DNA from: Diadophis punctatus similis
Lineage: Eukaryota; Chordata; Lepidosauria; Squamata; Dipsadidae
DNA: 64,000 nt
Assembly (NCBI GenBank): GCA_023053685.1
Contig: JALIGW010000003.1
Location: 139,757,626-139,821,625 of the forward strand
Reading direction: 5' to 3'
Shown here: positions 1 to 11,321 of the stretch, piece by piece
How positions within the stretch are numbered: position 1 is the first letter of the stretch
Layout: every line of letters starts with the position of its first letter
Notes under the pieces: model-generated
The model's database searches: none
What the model was told of the DNA's origin: nothing
Seen by the model: the letters and a program-made list of their open reading frames with translations, nothing else
Translations under genes and position numbers: made by a program

Positions 1-530
1 TTTTAACCTTCCATTACTGTATAAATAGATACCCGTACATGAAGAAAAACTTGAAACAATTCAGTGGGCTTTTTTCTTTTTTAAATGCATTGTATTTCTC
101 CTCTTCCTGCTCCAATGATGTGGCGAGAAAGAAATTGTTAGGCAAGATACTTAATGAAGAAGACTACCATTGAACTAGAAAACAGGGTATTTTTTCAGTG
201 CATTCCAAGGTAAATATAAAAATGTTCTCAAATCAAATTTGATTACTGACTTCATGGATGTTGACAGTGTCACGGTATGATTATTGCCTGTTACATGTAT
301 ATGCAGGGAGATGCATCCCTATCTAATATAATGGTTTATTCCTGAGCACGTGATTGATATGCTCTTGTACGCATGTGTGCATTCCTTTTCTCTGATCTTC
401 CCTTCTTGCTCTGTCTTCCATTGAGAGAAGACGCACTTTTATATTAGAGATGTAAACAAATGAGGATTTATTGTTTTTGTACCGAAATAAATATTTTTAC
501 TTAGACTTTTAAACTGCGGTTTCTTTTCTA
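1..530. other. No gene or recognised repeat
   Basis: This is AT-rich single-copy-looking sequence. I see no convincing coding frame, tRNA-like box or transposon end. Stops are frequent in all frames. Confidence 0.5.
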
Positions 531-726
531 ATGTCTGATGTCCGGGAAAAGATCAAACATCGCTTTTGTGAGATTAATTCTCACATCTGTCAGACAGAGG
601 TGAGGAAACAAAAATATAGAATTGATCTTTCATTGGCTTCTTCCAGGAAGTTCACTTCTCAATTTAGCCCACAGGCCTGGAATTTGATAGTGGTCTCCCA
701 TCTTAATATTTACCAAGCCTAACCCT

Positions 727-1232
727 CAGGGGTGGGCTGCTCTGGGTTCGCCCGGGTTCGGGCGATCCTCTAACGAAGATTCTGCGTGGTTCGGCAAACC
801 CCCAAATCCCACTCGTGGCTGGCCCCAGGAGTCTCCATGTGGCCCATTTTGGATGCCAGGTAAGTGCAGGGCCCATGCAGAGGCTCAGGGAGGGTGAAAA
901 ATGGGCCTCTCAGAGGCTCCGGAAGGGCAGAAATGGGCCCATTTCCAGCTTCCAGAGGGCCTCCGGAGCCCGGGGGAGGCCGTTTTCGGCCTCCTGGAAG
1001 CTTGAGGAAAGCCTCCGGTGCCCAGGGAGGGCAAAAAACAGGCCTCCTGGACGTTCCGGAAGGCTGGAAATAGACCCATTTCCAGCTTCCGGAGGATCTC
1101 CGGAGCCCGGGGAGGGTGAGAATGCCCCCCTGCCATGGTGCAGGAGGCCTAGTAGGCCACTCCCACCATGGCCACTCCCACCCAGCAACCGGGCAGAGAA
1201 CCCGTTGCTAAAAATTTTGAAGCCCACCCCTG
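727..1232. mobile_element. Non-autonomous hAT element, 'GGGTGGG' family (family A)
   Basis: The ends are CAGGGGTGGGCTGC and the inverted GAAGCCCACCCCTG. They are flanked by near-identical 8-bp duplications, CTAACCCT at 719-726 and CTATCCCT at 1233-1240 (7/8). CAG...CTG ends with 8-bp target duplications are typical of hAT transposons. The interior is GC-rich and made of diverged, partly inverted units around 'cttccggaggcctccgg', which opens long but meaningless frames on both strands. It has no transposase, so it would depend on one supplied elsewhere. The same family recurs at 17462, 23616, 34954, 40411, 41434, 42799, 44028 and 50562. Confidence 0.85.
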
Positions 1233-1240
1233 CTATCCCT

Positions 1241-2551
1241 GCTTTATTCAAAATCAATTAAGATCAGATAGTTGCATATTCTATCAGTAGGTTCAAAATA
1301 GATTTTGACACCACACCTTTCCATGGTTGCCACTGCTGAGAATCAACATCTAAATCTGATATAATTTTGCTGGGGGTTGAAAACCAGTTCTACTTTCTAT
1401 AAGATCAGACCAAATCACTGTCCTGGAGAAAACAGGTCTTTGTCCCTGCAGTGAGGTTGACACTGTGATCATCTCCTGCAACACTCTCCACTGAGCCAAA
1501 AAGTGAATCTAAGCAATTCAATCCGATCCAGCGCAGGGGGACATAGGCGGCCCATCGTTTTTAAAACCCCTACAGAAAAACAAAGAACTCACTCTTAATT
1601 GCTGTTACTTCGGCAGCCAAGCCATTAATGCACGGGAGAAAAGTGACAGAAACTTTGGAAGAAAGGAAAATTCCAGCAATTTACAAGTGAAAGTGGTTGT
1701 AATCAAAACGCTGAGAACTGGAAGGGGATGTCAAAATAGGAGTCAAGGGATAGAAATGTGCTGGAAGAGGATGCGGCTTGCTGGACTCCTGAACAGCCGC
1801 TCTGCACGTTGCAACAATATATTCTAGGCTTGGCTTGAAGGCTATAAGGCTGTTTTCATTTGCTTTGCACTCTATATAAGAAATATGGGTCTTAGTCATT
1901 TGGGCCGACATAGCCGCAGACAAGCATTCAGGGGAGAGATCCTTTCAACCCATTCCAAAAATTAAGAAGACAAAAGACGCTTCAGCAACAGGCTAACAGA
2001 ACAGACAAATGAAAGTTGATGGGAAGAATGTAGCAGGATCATGAGAACCTGCATTAAACTTGAGTGTTCCCTATTTTGAAGCCGCCTGGATATTTGTGGG
2101 ACCCGCAGTTCTCAGAATTCCCAACCAGGTCACTGGGACAAATTATATGAGAATGTCTGCCAGAATAGGTCAAACAGCCAGCAAACAGGAAACATGCAGA
2201 TTCTTCCATCTTAAACATGCAAACAAATAATTTCAAATCTGCATCGTTCAATTGTTTTACTGGCAAAATACCTTTTCCCACTGTAGTGCAGGCCAAGGCA
2301 TAAATGCCCCACAGTATATCGTTGATCAAAGATTAGTTTCTGCATCTAGGAGGAAACTGAGAGATACATCTACCATATCTTATGCTCCTTTGGGATGGGT
2401 GATGTTTGATACTGCACAACTGGCTCTATTTTAAACCTCCAATTTTTCAGCAACGCGCAAACGAGATGAGAAGGCCTTGTTCTCTCCAAGGTGGGAAGGC
2501 TGTACCTGCGATGTGTTCTTTCAGACTCCAGACTGGCATTCAATTCATTAA

Positions 2552-2554
<3 letters not shown>
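1241..2554. other. No gene or recognised repeat
   Basis: The sequence looks unique. Open frames here are short, lack recognisable domains and show no flanking splice logic. Confidence 0.45.

Positions 2555-2582
<28 letters not shown>
2555..2582. repeat. (TG)n microsatellite
   Basis: About 14 uninterrupted TG units, ending in GTATG. Confidence 0.95.
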
Positions 2583-2585
<3 letters not shown>

Positions 2586-2755
2586 ACAAGCAGGGATGTC
2601 TGCAGGGATGGGGTAAAAAAAAAATCAAGATGGCGGCCACAACCATGAATGTAAGAAAGGGTTGGGCTTGGATTGCGTGGTAGAGGTTCACATTTTGTCT
2701 TTTTGATCTTCCTTTCTGGGGACATTCCTGCTCGCTGGCAAGATACTCCCTAGGA

Positions 2756-2840
2756 CAGGGTGTCCAAATTTGGCAACTTTTAAGACTTGTGGACAGTTGA
2801 AGTCCACAAGTCTTAAAGTTGCGTAGGTTGGATACCCCTG
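2756..2840. mobile_element. Short palindromic hAT-type miniature (family P)
   Basis: This 85-bp near-perfect inverted repeat runs from CAGGGTGTCCAAATTTGG to the complementary GGTTGGATACCCCTG. Its arms carry 'aagacttgtgga' and 'tccacaagtctt'. The flanks CCCTAGGA and CTCTAGAA agree at 6 of 8 positions, and the right flank fits the common hAT target pattern nTCTAGAn. Related copies lie at 8379, 14938, 22896, 31506, 43107, 43722 and 51727. Confidence 0.7.
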
Positions 2841-2929
2841 CTCTAGAACTTCCTCAGGAAGCTTAACACGAGAGGCAGGTAGTCCTTGCCCTCCTTGAAG
2901 TCTCTATGATGGCATTTCTGATGGTTAGG

Positions 2930-3092
2930 TTGCTCTACCTGGCTCTGTGAAGGGAATGACTGAGTGTTTTTAATGTTTTTATATTGTGTTTTTAAGTTTT
3001 TTATATTGATATTGTTTGTATTGCTGTTAGCCGCTCAGAGTCTCTGCTGAGTTGAGCGGCATACAAGTAATAAATAAATAATAAATAAATAA
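2930..3092 (+). mobile_element. L2-type LINE 3' tail
   Basis: The segment has the typical reptile L2 3' ending: T-rich UTR, then 'gccgctcagagtc...gagcggcatacaa', then an (AAATA)n tail. Only the non-coding 3' end survives, as usual for 5'-truncated LINE insertions. Confidence 0.7.
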
Positions 3093-3179
3093 ATCTAGCT
3101 GTATGTACCTGCAACTGTGGCTAGCTAGTATTGCAACTGTACCTCACTACCGTAGCATTATACGTATATCTAGGTAGGA

Positions 3180-3590
3180 CCGCATCCTACCTCATACTTC
3201 CCTTCGACCGGTCAGGTCCCACAAAGTGGGTCTCCTCCGGGTCCCGTCAGCCAAACAGTGCCGGCTGGCGGGGCCTACGGGGAGGGCCTTCTCTGTAGGG
3301 GCCCCTGTTCTCTGGAACCAACTACCCCCAGAGATCCGAATTATCCCCACCTTGCTGGCCTTCCGAAAAGCCATTAAGACATGGCTCTTCCTGCAGGCGG
3401 GGTGATTTTGAGACAACTTTCCCCCATGTATGCATGGTTTTGTATGTCTTTTTTAAACTCTTTTTAAATTGTTTTTTAAATAATTTTATTGTTTAGTTGT
3501 TCCTTAAAATGTTGTACGCCGCCCTGAGTCCTCAGGGAGTAGGGCGGCACAGAAGAACACTAAATAAAATAAAATAAATAAAGCAGGAAC
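3180..3590 (+). mobile_element. L2-type LINE, 3' end of ORF2 and UTR
   Basis: The plus strand encodes, with breaks, the C-terminal tail of an L2 ORF2 (pieces such as 'PLFW..LPPEIRIIPTLLAFRKAIKTWLF'). It continues into the UTR ending 'gccgccctgagtcctcagggagtagggcggc' in pieces, then an (AAATA)n tail. It is 5'-truncated and inactive. The copy at 13540 is homologous over the same part. Confidence 0.85.
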
Positions 3591-4194
3591 AGATTGATCT
3601 TTCCCTGATCCCTGCTGCTTTAGGCACCTGTCAGAGGCAGAGGAGGCCAAATACTCATCCATGTGTGAAGCTGTTATCACATAAAGGCTGCCCCTGATGT
3701 CCTTGGGTCAGCATCAGAATGCAAGTGCATCTTCACAATGCTGGCATAATGACATCATCCACATGTCATCTTTCTGATTACAGTGTGATTTGTTACAGAG
3801 GCCGGTCTGTGCTACCTCAATATGCAGAGACACTGGGGAGAATTTTGATAGCAGTAGCAAGGACTCTTGTGCCATGTTTCTCTAAGCATGCCAGGTAAAC
3901 TAAGTCATGACTTTAAAAATAATAATTAAAAATGTCCCTTAGCAACAGACATCAACCAGAAGGAGTCAGAGGATTCTTTGATTCCTCTGGTTGATTAACC
4001 TGGTTGATGCAGGTTGCCCAGCATTTGCTTCTGTTATCCTGGGGTGGGTCTCAGACCGACCAAAATGAATCCCTTTGCTCTGCGTGCATTTTAAAACAGT
4101 CCCCAAATTATCAGAAACAGAACAACAGGTAGTCCTCATCTTAATGTTAATTTATTTCCCACAGCACTGTCTTAGGCCTAAAGATATTTACCCA
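3591..4194. other. No gene or recognised repeat
   Basis: I found no coding frame, RNA-like box or transposon end. Confidence 0.45.
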
Positions 4195-4442
4195 TGTAGT
4201 AGGCTGTATTGCTATTATCCTTCTCATCCTTCTTATCTTCTCATCTTTCCTACTACCTTCTCCTATTGTTGTCTATGATTATCACTTGTTCTTGTATCTT
4301 ATGATGAATGATTACAACTATGCTCTATGACTTATCACTTTGTTGTTTGTATGTACACTGAGAGCTTATGCACCAGAGACAAATTCCTTCTGTGTCCAAT
4401 CACACTCAGCCCATAAAGAATTCTATCTTCTATCTTCTATTT
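4195..4442 (+). mobile_element. CR1-L3 (Snake1-type) LINE 3' end
   Basis: The 3' UTR ends 'gtacactgagagcttatgca', 'gacaaattccttctgtg', 'tccaatcacactcagcc' and 'cataaagaattctatc'. Snake CR1-L3 elements end this way before a short-unit tail. The tail here is a TTCTATC-type array rather than the ATTCT array at 10134. No coding part remains. Confidence 0.8.
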
Positions 4443-5229
4443 CAGTGATGGCAAACCTATGGCCCGTGTGCCACAGGTGGCACACGGAACCATATCTGAG
4501 GGCATGCGAAGCATTGCCCTATGTCAGCTCCAGCGTGCATGAGCATGCTGGCCAGCTGATTTTCGGCCTTCTTTTCGGCTGTTTTCGCTCTCCCCAGGCT
4601 TCAGGAAAGCCTCCTGAAGCATGGGGATGGGGAAAACAGGCCAACGGGCCAACCGGAAGTTCACTTTTGTGTGTCACCCCCAGCCTCCTTTTCGCTGTCA
4701 GAGGTCTTCCAGAACTTATTCTGCTTTGGACAGTTGCAGCCAGGCCTCCCACACCTCGGCCCATTTCTTCTGCAGCCGGCAAGGCCTCTGCAGCCGATAA
4801 CAGAACTCCAGATCGATCCAGAGCTCTGTTATCGGCTAGAGAGGCCTTCAGGAAAGCCTTGTCAGCTGCAGAAGAAATGGGCCGAGGTGTGCGAGGCCTT
4901 GTTGCAACTATCTGAAGGTAAGTAGTAGGACAGTTCCATTTCCGTTTCCTTTCCGAACTTTCAGTTGGCCCGTTGGGCCATTTTTCGCCATCCCCAGGCT
5001 TCAGGAGGCTTTCCTAAACCCTGGGGGGAGCGAAAAACAGCCCAACGGGCCTACCGGAAGTCCAGAGGCTTCAGTGAGGCCTGTGCGCGTGCATGGGGGG
5101 GCAGCGCGGGGGTTGTGCACATGCGCAGGGGGGAGGGCATTGCATTATGGGTGTGGGCACACGCACACGCACTATCATGTGCGCACACACCCTTTTGGCA
5201 CCCAAGCCAAAAACGGTTTGCCATCAGTG
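4443..5229. mobile_element. Non-autonomous hAT element, 'GATGGCAAACC' family (family G)
   Basis: It begins CAGTGATGGCAAACC and ends with the inverted GGTTTGCCATCAGTG. The interior holds several inverted GC-rich blocks: 'ccaggcttcaggaaagcctcctg', and a pair around 'cctcggcccatttcttctgcag'. No 8-bp duplication is visible. The left flank is the Snake1 tail and the right flank is a different transposon, so one side was probably rearranged. It serves as the 'empty' reference for the copy at 32656, which carries a retrotransposon insert. Confidence 0.8.
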
Positions 5230-5579
5230 ACCGTTCAAAGTTGCAACAGTACTGGAAAAAGTGACTTATGACCATTTTTCAGAGTTACAACTTTTGCAGC
5301 ATCCCCAGGATCTTGTGATCCAAATTCAAATGCTTGGCAACTGGTTCATATTTATGATGGTTGCAATGTCCCAGGGTCATGTGATCACCTTTTACAACTT
5401 TCTGACAAGCAGAATCAATGGGGAAAACTAACTGTTGTTAGTTGTTACTAACTTAACAACTGCAGTGGTTCATTTAACAACTGTGGCAAGAAATGGAGCA
5501 AAAAAATCACTTAACTAATGTCTCACTTCACAACAGAAATTTTTGGGCTCAATTGTGGTCGTAAGTCAAGGACTGCCTG
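5230..5579 (-). mobile_element. TA-flanked miniature transposon (family T), antisense copy
   Basis: The right end reads 'ggtcgtaagtcaaggactgcctg' followed by TA. Family T has ends CAGGTAGTCCTYGACTTACGACC inverted at the other side and a TA duplication, which suggests a Tc1/mariner or Tigger-like origin. The left end abuts the hAT element directly and has lost its terminus. Other copies: 12845, 26965, 28928, 35731, 38960, 44006. Confidence 0.7.
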
Positions 5580-7109
5580 TACTTGAGTTATTCATTTGGA
5601 AAACTGCCATATGGGAAATAATATTTCAAGGTATATTAATCTGAAGACAAACATAGCAATGTACCCAAAAGTCATGCTACAGGGAAGCTTAAAAAAACAG
5701 GCTTTTTTTCCTTCCTAACACACACACAAAGCATTTTTGATGAACCTAGTTTTAAAATCAAAATAATCTCACCATTATTTTGCATCCTTTTGTTGAAGAA
5801 GGTGAGAAGTCCACATGCATAAAATAATTGATTGTAGATCTGGGAACATCTAGGCTTGTAGATTAATGTGCTAGGTTGAAAAGTATTTGTTTTATAGCAG
5901 GGAATTTTTATATTGTGAGTGGTTGCATCAAGCATATATCTACATGTATCATACAATTTATAGCTGGTTTTGCATCAGCATCCTATATTCTACAGTGACC
6001 CAAACTTTTGTGATGTTATGGCATGCTGTCTTTGCAATTACATTAGTTATATTTATGGTGCCATAAAGCAAATTATAGTTTGCATTCTACGTACAAGGCC
6101 AACCCAGTAATACACTAAAATATTTTTATAACCAGATGGAAATAGATTAATACAATGGGAAAGTTGTTTGTTCAATGTGATGAATGCCTTCTATCATATT
6201 GTGGAAATACTTGGCAAGCACCAGATGAAGGGGAAATATATATATTAACAATAGCAAGAATCCATCAAAAAAATGTTCCTCTACATTTTGGGAGTGTGAG
6301 TGATCTTTGAAGGAATACATTGATCCTTCAATGTCTGTGTTTATTCTTTGACAAGCCAATCAACTTGCTTGAGAAATATATCTGTATTAACAGTCATTTG
6401 AAACGGGTTATAAAAAGCGCATAACCAGGGGAGGACAATATTTCAGACAACAATGCCAAGAACTGTTGGCATCCTACGATTTTCATATCATCGAAACTTT
6501 TCCACACTTTTTGGATGTACATCCCTGGTATCTAATGAAGTAACAGCATTAGCTACTGGTATTTGCACAGGGAGAGAACTAAAAAGCAGGGGATAGAAAC
6601 AATATCCAGTAACAAAAATAAGTAATAATTCAACAGCAAGCACCGAGGGAACATACACAAAATTAGTTCTCTTGCATTTCTCCATTGTGGCCTCTTGCCT
6701 GGGGATCTTTGTTCCAATTGATATCTGCCAGGTCCTATGATTACAGGCCTTAAGGGAACCCTAAAAATTGGTCTCTTTGCCTTGGCTTAGAACTCCAGTT
6801 GACACAACTGTAGGCATGTCCCTGTCTGAATGTTAACTGTTGGCTTTACATACAGATAGACATAGATACAGATATAAATTTGCTATTTTCTGATTTTGAA
6901 TTTTGAGGGATAGTCATGCTCTCTTGGACTGGGTAATGCCAGTAAAAAAAAAGGGTGGGGTTTCAATTGTATGGTGGTAGCCACCATCAGGCTTCCCAGG
7001 CAGGAAACAGACCAGATGAGTTAATTCTATTTTATGGTAAGACTTCCATTAACAGAATCTTGTAAATCTGAGAGTACAAAACCCCTGCTGTCTCTTTTAC
7101 AGTCTGATA
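5580..7109. other. No gene or recognised repeat
   Basis: This is AT-rich and single-copy-looking, without a supported exon or RNA gene. Confidence 0.45.
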
Positions 7110-7419
7110 GCTTAGGGCAGGGGTGTCAAACTCAAGGCCCACGGGCTGAATCAGGCCCGCGGAGTGCTTAGATCTGGCCCGTGGGGCCACCCTGAAACAG
7201 CAAAGGACCAGCCTGCGGTGCCTCTGCCAGCAAAAACTTAGTTTTCGGCTGGGCCCCACGCAGTCCCCCCCCCCCACGAGCTCTGTTTTCGCTGGCAGAG
7301 GGCTGCAGGAGGTCATCGTGGCTGAAAATGGGGCCCGATGTTTGTTTTACTAGCCCTCTGCCAGCGAAAACGGAGGGCTAGCAAAACAAACTAAAAGCAA
7401 AACAAAACAAAAAGAGGAA

Positions 7420-7662
7420 TATCAATAGCACTTAGACTTATATACCACTTCACAGTGCTTCATAGCCCTCTCTAAATGGTTTACAGAGTCAGCATATTGC
7501 CCCCAACAATCTGTGTCCTCATTTTACCCACCTCTGAAGGATGGAAGGCTGAGTTAACCTTGAGCCGGTGAGAATTGAACTGCCGAATTGCTGGCAGCCG
7601 GCAGTCAGCAGAAGTAGCCTGCAGTACTGCATTCTAACCACTGCGCCACCATGGCTCTTAAG
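7420..7662 (-). mobile_element. Squamate tRNA-derived SINE, antisense, nested in hAT element
   Basis: On the minus strand it reads from a tRNA-like head (gccatggtggcgcagtgg, 'gttagaatgcagtactgc'), with a B-box-like 'ttcaattctcacc', to 'gttgggggcaatatg' and 'aaccatttagagag', then a short tail. The same SINE is at 20404 and 52047. Its position inside the hAT element dates it after the DNA transposon. Confidence 0.85.
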
Positions 7663-7780
7663 GGGAATGTTTCCCCTTTTCCATTTGAGCATCCAAGAAG
7701 GAATAGGAAGGGAGAAAGGGAAAGAGGAAAGACAAAGAAAAAGATGGGAAGATGGGAAGAGAGGAAAAGAGGAAGGTAAA

Positions 7781-7850
7781 GGAAGGAAGGAAGGAAGGAA
7801 GGAAGGAAGGAAGGAAGGAAGGAAGGAAGGAAGGAAGGAAGGAAGGAAGG
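7781..7850. repeat. (GGAA)n microsatellite
   Basis: About 17 pure GGAA units inside the hAT element at 7118-8058. The preceding 80 bases are purine-rich degenerate forms of the same unit, suggesting the array grew from a purine tract. Confidence 0.95.
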
Positions 7851-8220
7851 TCCTGCCTTAGCACTTGGCCCCCAGCAGCCCTGCTGCCCTTTCGCCATCC
7901 CCTTGTCTTCTCCTCCTGACCTCTTCTGGTGCCCACAGGTGCCCCCGACACGAGTGATGTCAAGTTTACCACTCCCACCCCGACCACGCCCACCTGGCAC
8001 CTTGAGGTCAAACACAATCCTGATGTGGCCCTCAATGAAATTAAGTTTGACACCCCTGGTTTAAGGAGATTCCTTTCTAAGTTTATTTCTCTGTTCATTA
8101 TGCAGTTGTGGGCTTCCCACCACTTATCTAATCGTTTCTAGCTGCAGCATGCTCCAGCTGATTCCCACCTATCATTATACATACAGGCAGTTTTGACCCC
8201 TTCCCTCCAGACACCCATTT

Positions 8221-8386
8221 CTAGGCCCCCAAGCTAAAGTGAAGCTTTTACAAATTGTTTGGCCAGCATCGTTTTTTGCATTTTTAACCAAGGATCTAGC
8301 ATTGGATAGCCTATTGTGTTATATGAGATGGCAAAAGATGATTTAGGTATCTCTGGAAGAATGGTTGAGTAGATTCAGCAGGGGTC
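8221..8386 (+). repeat. 166-bp direct duplication, copy 1
   Basis: It matches 10218-10383 in the same orientation with about six mismatches (roughly 96% identity). It runs from 'ctaggccccc' to 'cagcaggggtc'. I do not recognise the sequence and see no inverted ends. Confidence 0.9.
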
Positions 8387-8456
8387 ACCTCAGCCATGGC
8401 TGAGGAATTCTGGGAGGTGAAGTCCACAACTCTTAAAGTTGCCAAGTTTGGATCCC
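8379..8456. mobile_element. Palindromic hAT-type miniature (family P), diverged
   Basis: It opens CAGGGGTCACC and contains 'aggaattctgggaggtgaa', 'cttaaagttgccaagtttgg' and 'atccc', the right half of the family P palindrome. The left arm is mostly lost. Confidence 0.55.
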
Positions 8457-9710
8457 ATACAGCCACAATTACATCCCAGTTACATTTATTTAATAGATGT
8501 CCTAATAGTTTCTTTTGTAAATGAAGCCAACAGTATATGAGCTGTGGAACAATCAGCTGGGCAGATTCCAGTAGTAGTGAGAATGTGAGGATTCATTTAA
8601 ATAACCATGAGCACAGATGCCAATTAAGAAATATACCATAGAAAAAGATACATTAGTCTAAGAGTTCAGTGATAGAACCCATATTTTGCATATAAAGGGT
8701 GGTGGTAATGCTTGTTATCTTCATTTAAGAATGTAAAACATGATGTTGAAGATGGCTATCTGAGACTGGTGAAGCTACTGATAATTTAAGTAGTGAATGG
8801 GTAGCTCCAGGGTGGATCAAGGACTCCATATGTAACAGAACCATATCATCCATAGATCTTTCCCATGTATGAATAACTAGGAGGAGGAAGCAGAGGAAGT
8901 TCAGGAGAAAACAGGTTGTTCCCTGTTGTCTTGTTCACATGCAGCCCTAAACAAATTCTAGTCTTTGGGATCTTCATATGAGGAACTGCATCTGAGATTA
9001 TAATCCTTACATTGACTCATACAGTTGTGTGAATGAGCTCAATATATGGGGCTCTCCAATTCAGACTGCTGAATACAAGAATCAAAAAACCCATTTATGG
9101 GCATATCTTGCTCCCGTTAAAACCGCATACTTAACTGAGTCAGGGCAGAAGAAGATCATTGTGTTCTGGGCACATGAGTCAATACCAAACAGATTAAACG
9201 TAGCAGATTGTGATGAGATGGGCAGTCAACAAATTTAATAAAATAAAAACATAAAAACATAAATAAATGTAACCTCAAACAGAGACAATCATGAACAGGT
9301 TAAACGAATTCCATCCAGGCTTTTGGGCTGTGGGAACACTTGCAGCCAACCAATGATTCCTTTTGCATCAGTTGTCCTCCCAGAAACTGTGCCCAAGTGA
9401 TGGAGCAACTGAAATTGCAAACCCTTCTGTTATAAAGAGAAGAGTGGCAGCATAGAATAGCCTTGCAAATACTAGTTGACTTTACTGGCCAAGCCATGGT
9501 CTCTTCTGCTTGACTAACCAAAGGGGAAAATATAAATGATGTTCTGAAACTTTGAGGCCCTGGGATACTAAGTACTTTCCGAACAAAATCAGGGAGGAAT
9601 TGAATCTCTGTTTCCAGAACAATATTGTTTGTTTATTCATTAAATTAAGATTAATGGCTCTGGATGGGTTGCAATTAAAGAAGGTGAGAAAAAGCAGAAA
9701 GAAAGAAAAA
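8457..9710. other. No gene or recognised repeat
   Basis: I found no coding frame with a recognisable domain, tRNA box or transposon terminus. The last 50 bases become purine-rich toward the GGAA array. Confidence 0.45.
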
Positions 9711-9807
9711 GGAAGGAAGGAAGGAAGGAAGGAAGGAAGGAAGGAAGGAAGGAAGGAAGGAAGGAAGGAAGGAAGGAAGGAAGGAAGGAAGGAAGGAAGG
9801 AAGGAAA
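9711..9807. repeat. (GGAA)n microsatellite
   Basis: About 24 near-perfect GGAA units, preceded by a degenerate GAAA tract. Open frames over this array are translation artefacts. Confidence 0.95.
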
Positions 9808-10077
9808 TCATGAGTATCCAGAAAGCAAACATATAAACAAAAATAAACCCATCCCACAAGCACTCAACAGTTACCCTGTCCCAAAGCTTGAGAACAGAGG
9901 TCCCAATAGCTTCCTGAACATCACCAGGTGGGAAACATCTGAATCTCCGAGTCAATTAGTGTGACTGTATTATTAGAACCACCATCATTGAGTTTTGATT
10001 TTTAGTGACTAACCAGGTTAAGCATATTTGTTAAGTAATATGTTCAGAGCTTATGTTCAGTAATTAGTTCAGTCTAA

Positions 10078-10133
10078 TTATGCACTGGAGACAAATTCCT
10101 TGTGTGTCCAATCACACTTGGCCAATAAAGAAT
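10078..10133 (+). mobile_element. CR1-L3 (Snake1-type) LINE 3' terminus
   Basis: It reads 'tatgcactggagacaaattc', 'cttgtgtgtccaatcacac' and 'ttggccaataaagaat', then runs directly into an ATTCT array. This is the terminal part of the element at 4195 and, inverted, at 42147. Confidence 0.85.
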
Positions 10134-10216
10134 ATTCTATTCTATTCTATTCTATTCTATTCTATTCTATTCTATTCTATTCTATTCTATTCTATTCTAT
10201 TCTATTCTATTCTATT
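10134..10216. repeat. (ATTCT)n array on a Snake1 tail
   Basis: About 16 pure TATTC units grow from the LINE 3' terminus. The pentamer matches the end of the LINE tail, consistent with the array being seeded by the element. Confidence 0.95.
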
Positions 10217-10217
10217 C

Positions 10218-10383
10218 CTAGGCCTCCAAGCTAAAGTGAAGCTTTTACAAATTGTTTGGCCAGCATCGTTTTTTGCATTTTTAACCAAGGATCTAGCATT
10301 GGATAGCCTATTCTGTTATATGAGATGGCAACAGACGATTTAGGTATCTCTGGAAAAATGGTTGAGTAGATACAGCAGGGGTC
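10218..10383 (+). repeat. 166-bp direct duplication, copy 2
   Basis: This is the second copy of 8221-8386, 1,997 bp downstream, starting immediately after the ATTCT array. Both copies stop at 'cagcaggggtc', which is also the start of a family P element at the first copy. Confidence 0.9.
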
Positions 10384-10475
10384 TAGGTTGCCATCTCCCA
10401 CATATTAATGTCTGTGGAGATTCTGAATTATCCAGGTCATCGTTGTCTAAAAAGTATTCCCCACCCCCCCAAAAA

Positions 10476-10640
10476 AAAGATAACTGGATTTTCTTGATTT
10501 TTTTCCCTTTGAAAACATTCCGTTTTTCATCCAAGAACTGAACTGAAGAAGCTTCTTGGATGAGAAGGAAAATGTTATCAAAGGAAAAATCCAAGAAAGT
10601 CCAGTTGCCTTTTGGAAGAAAGCACCTTTAGGTCCCACTT
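10476..10640. repeat. Fold-back repeat (family F)
   Basis: Two arms of about 54 bp (10476-10532 and 10553-10606) are inverted. The left contains 'catccaagaa' and the right contains 'ttcttggatgagaagg', either side of 'ctgaactgaagaagc'. The right side continues 'aagtccagttgcctttt', 'ggaagaaagcaccttt'. The same end recurs at 54786-54886. Similar words occur in dispersed repeats of other vertebrates, from memory. Confidence 0.65.
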
Positions 10641-10649
10641 CTTAAAGAC

Positions 10650-11320
10650 ATCAATCACTGCATATGACTTCTTAGTATCTGTATTCATTTAATCCTTTCA
10701 AAAAGCCATCTTATGTAAGAGCAAAAAAAAAAAAATCAACTCAGAATCCCCCCCAGACAAACAGAAATTGAACAGGGTGTTCATTTAAGTTTATTTGCAC
10801 GTAAAGATCAAAATGATAGGCACATTCAATACAATCTAGCTCAATAAAGCCAGATTGCAGCAACAAGAGGGGAAAAACAGGAAATTAAAGAATGATTAAA
10901 ATTAGAATTGTTTTGAAAAGATGGAAAAAGAAGAGAGAGAAATAATGAGCAATGTAATTGCTTAAAGAGACTTAAACTTTCTTTAGACATTCTGAAAAAA
11001 GAACATATGGAGGGAGATGGAAATATATGGTTTGGTTGTGACCCTCTTCTCCACCCCCATATCACACTGTATTAATAGGGAGAGTGTGAAAAGAGGTTAA
11101 AAGTATAATTGACTGAGCACAGTTACATGCTCAATAGGATTGGGGGAAAGACATTTGCATCACCAAAAAGATATTTGTGTCCATATATAACAGAGGAGTC
11201 CAATACCAACCATGATGGTGAAAAAGCTGATGACATTAATACAGTCCCTGTCATCTCATACTTGTTTCCCAACTCCAAAGGCAAGCAGATAAACCCACAG
11301 GATTATAAAATAACATCATA
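10650..11320. other. No gene or recognised repeat
   Basis: The sequence looks unique, with a short poly-A run near 10722-10736. No supported exon. Confidence 0.4.
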
Positions 11321-11321
11321 A

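Larger units (their letters stand above)
7118..8058. mobile_element. Non-autonomous hAT element, 'GTGTCAAACTC' family (family S), with nested SINE and microsatellite
   Basis: It begins CAGGGGTGTCAAACTCAAGG and ends with the inverted GTTTGACACCCCTG. The flanks GCTTAGGG and GTTTAAGG match at 6 of 8 positions. The right part shares 'aggtcaaacacaatcctgatg' and 'tggccctcaatgaaatta' with the copies at 53515 and 62229. A SINE (7420-7662) and a GGAA array (7781-7850) enlarge it from the roughly 340-400 bp seen in those copies. No transposase is present. Confidence 0.85.

Noticed and set aside
815..1261. 148-codon GC-rich frame
   Set aside because: It lies within a hAT miniature with overlapping open frames on both strands, as expected for GC-rich repeats.
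7605..9955. Long frames translating as poly-PSFLPSFL or GRKEGRKE
   Set aside because: They are translations of GGAA arrays, with no codon bias or domain.
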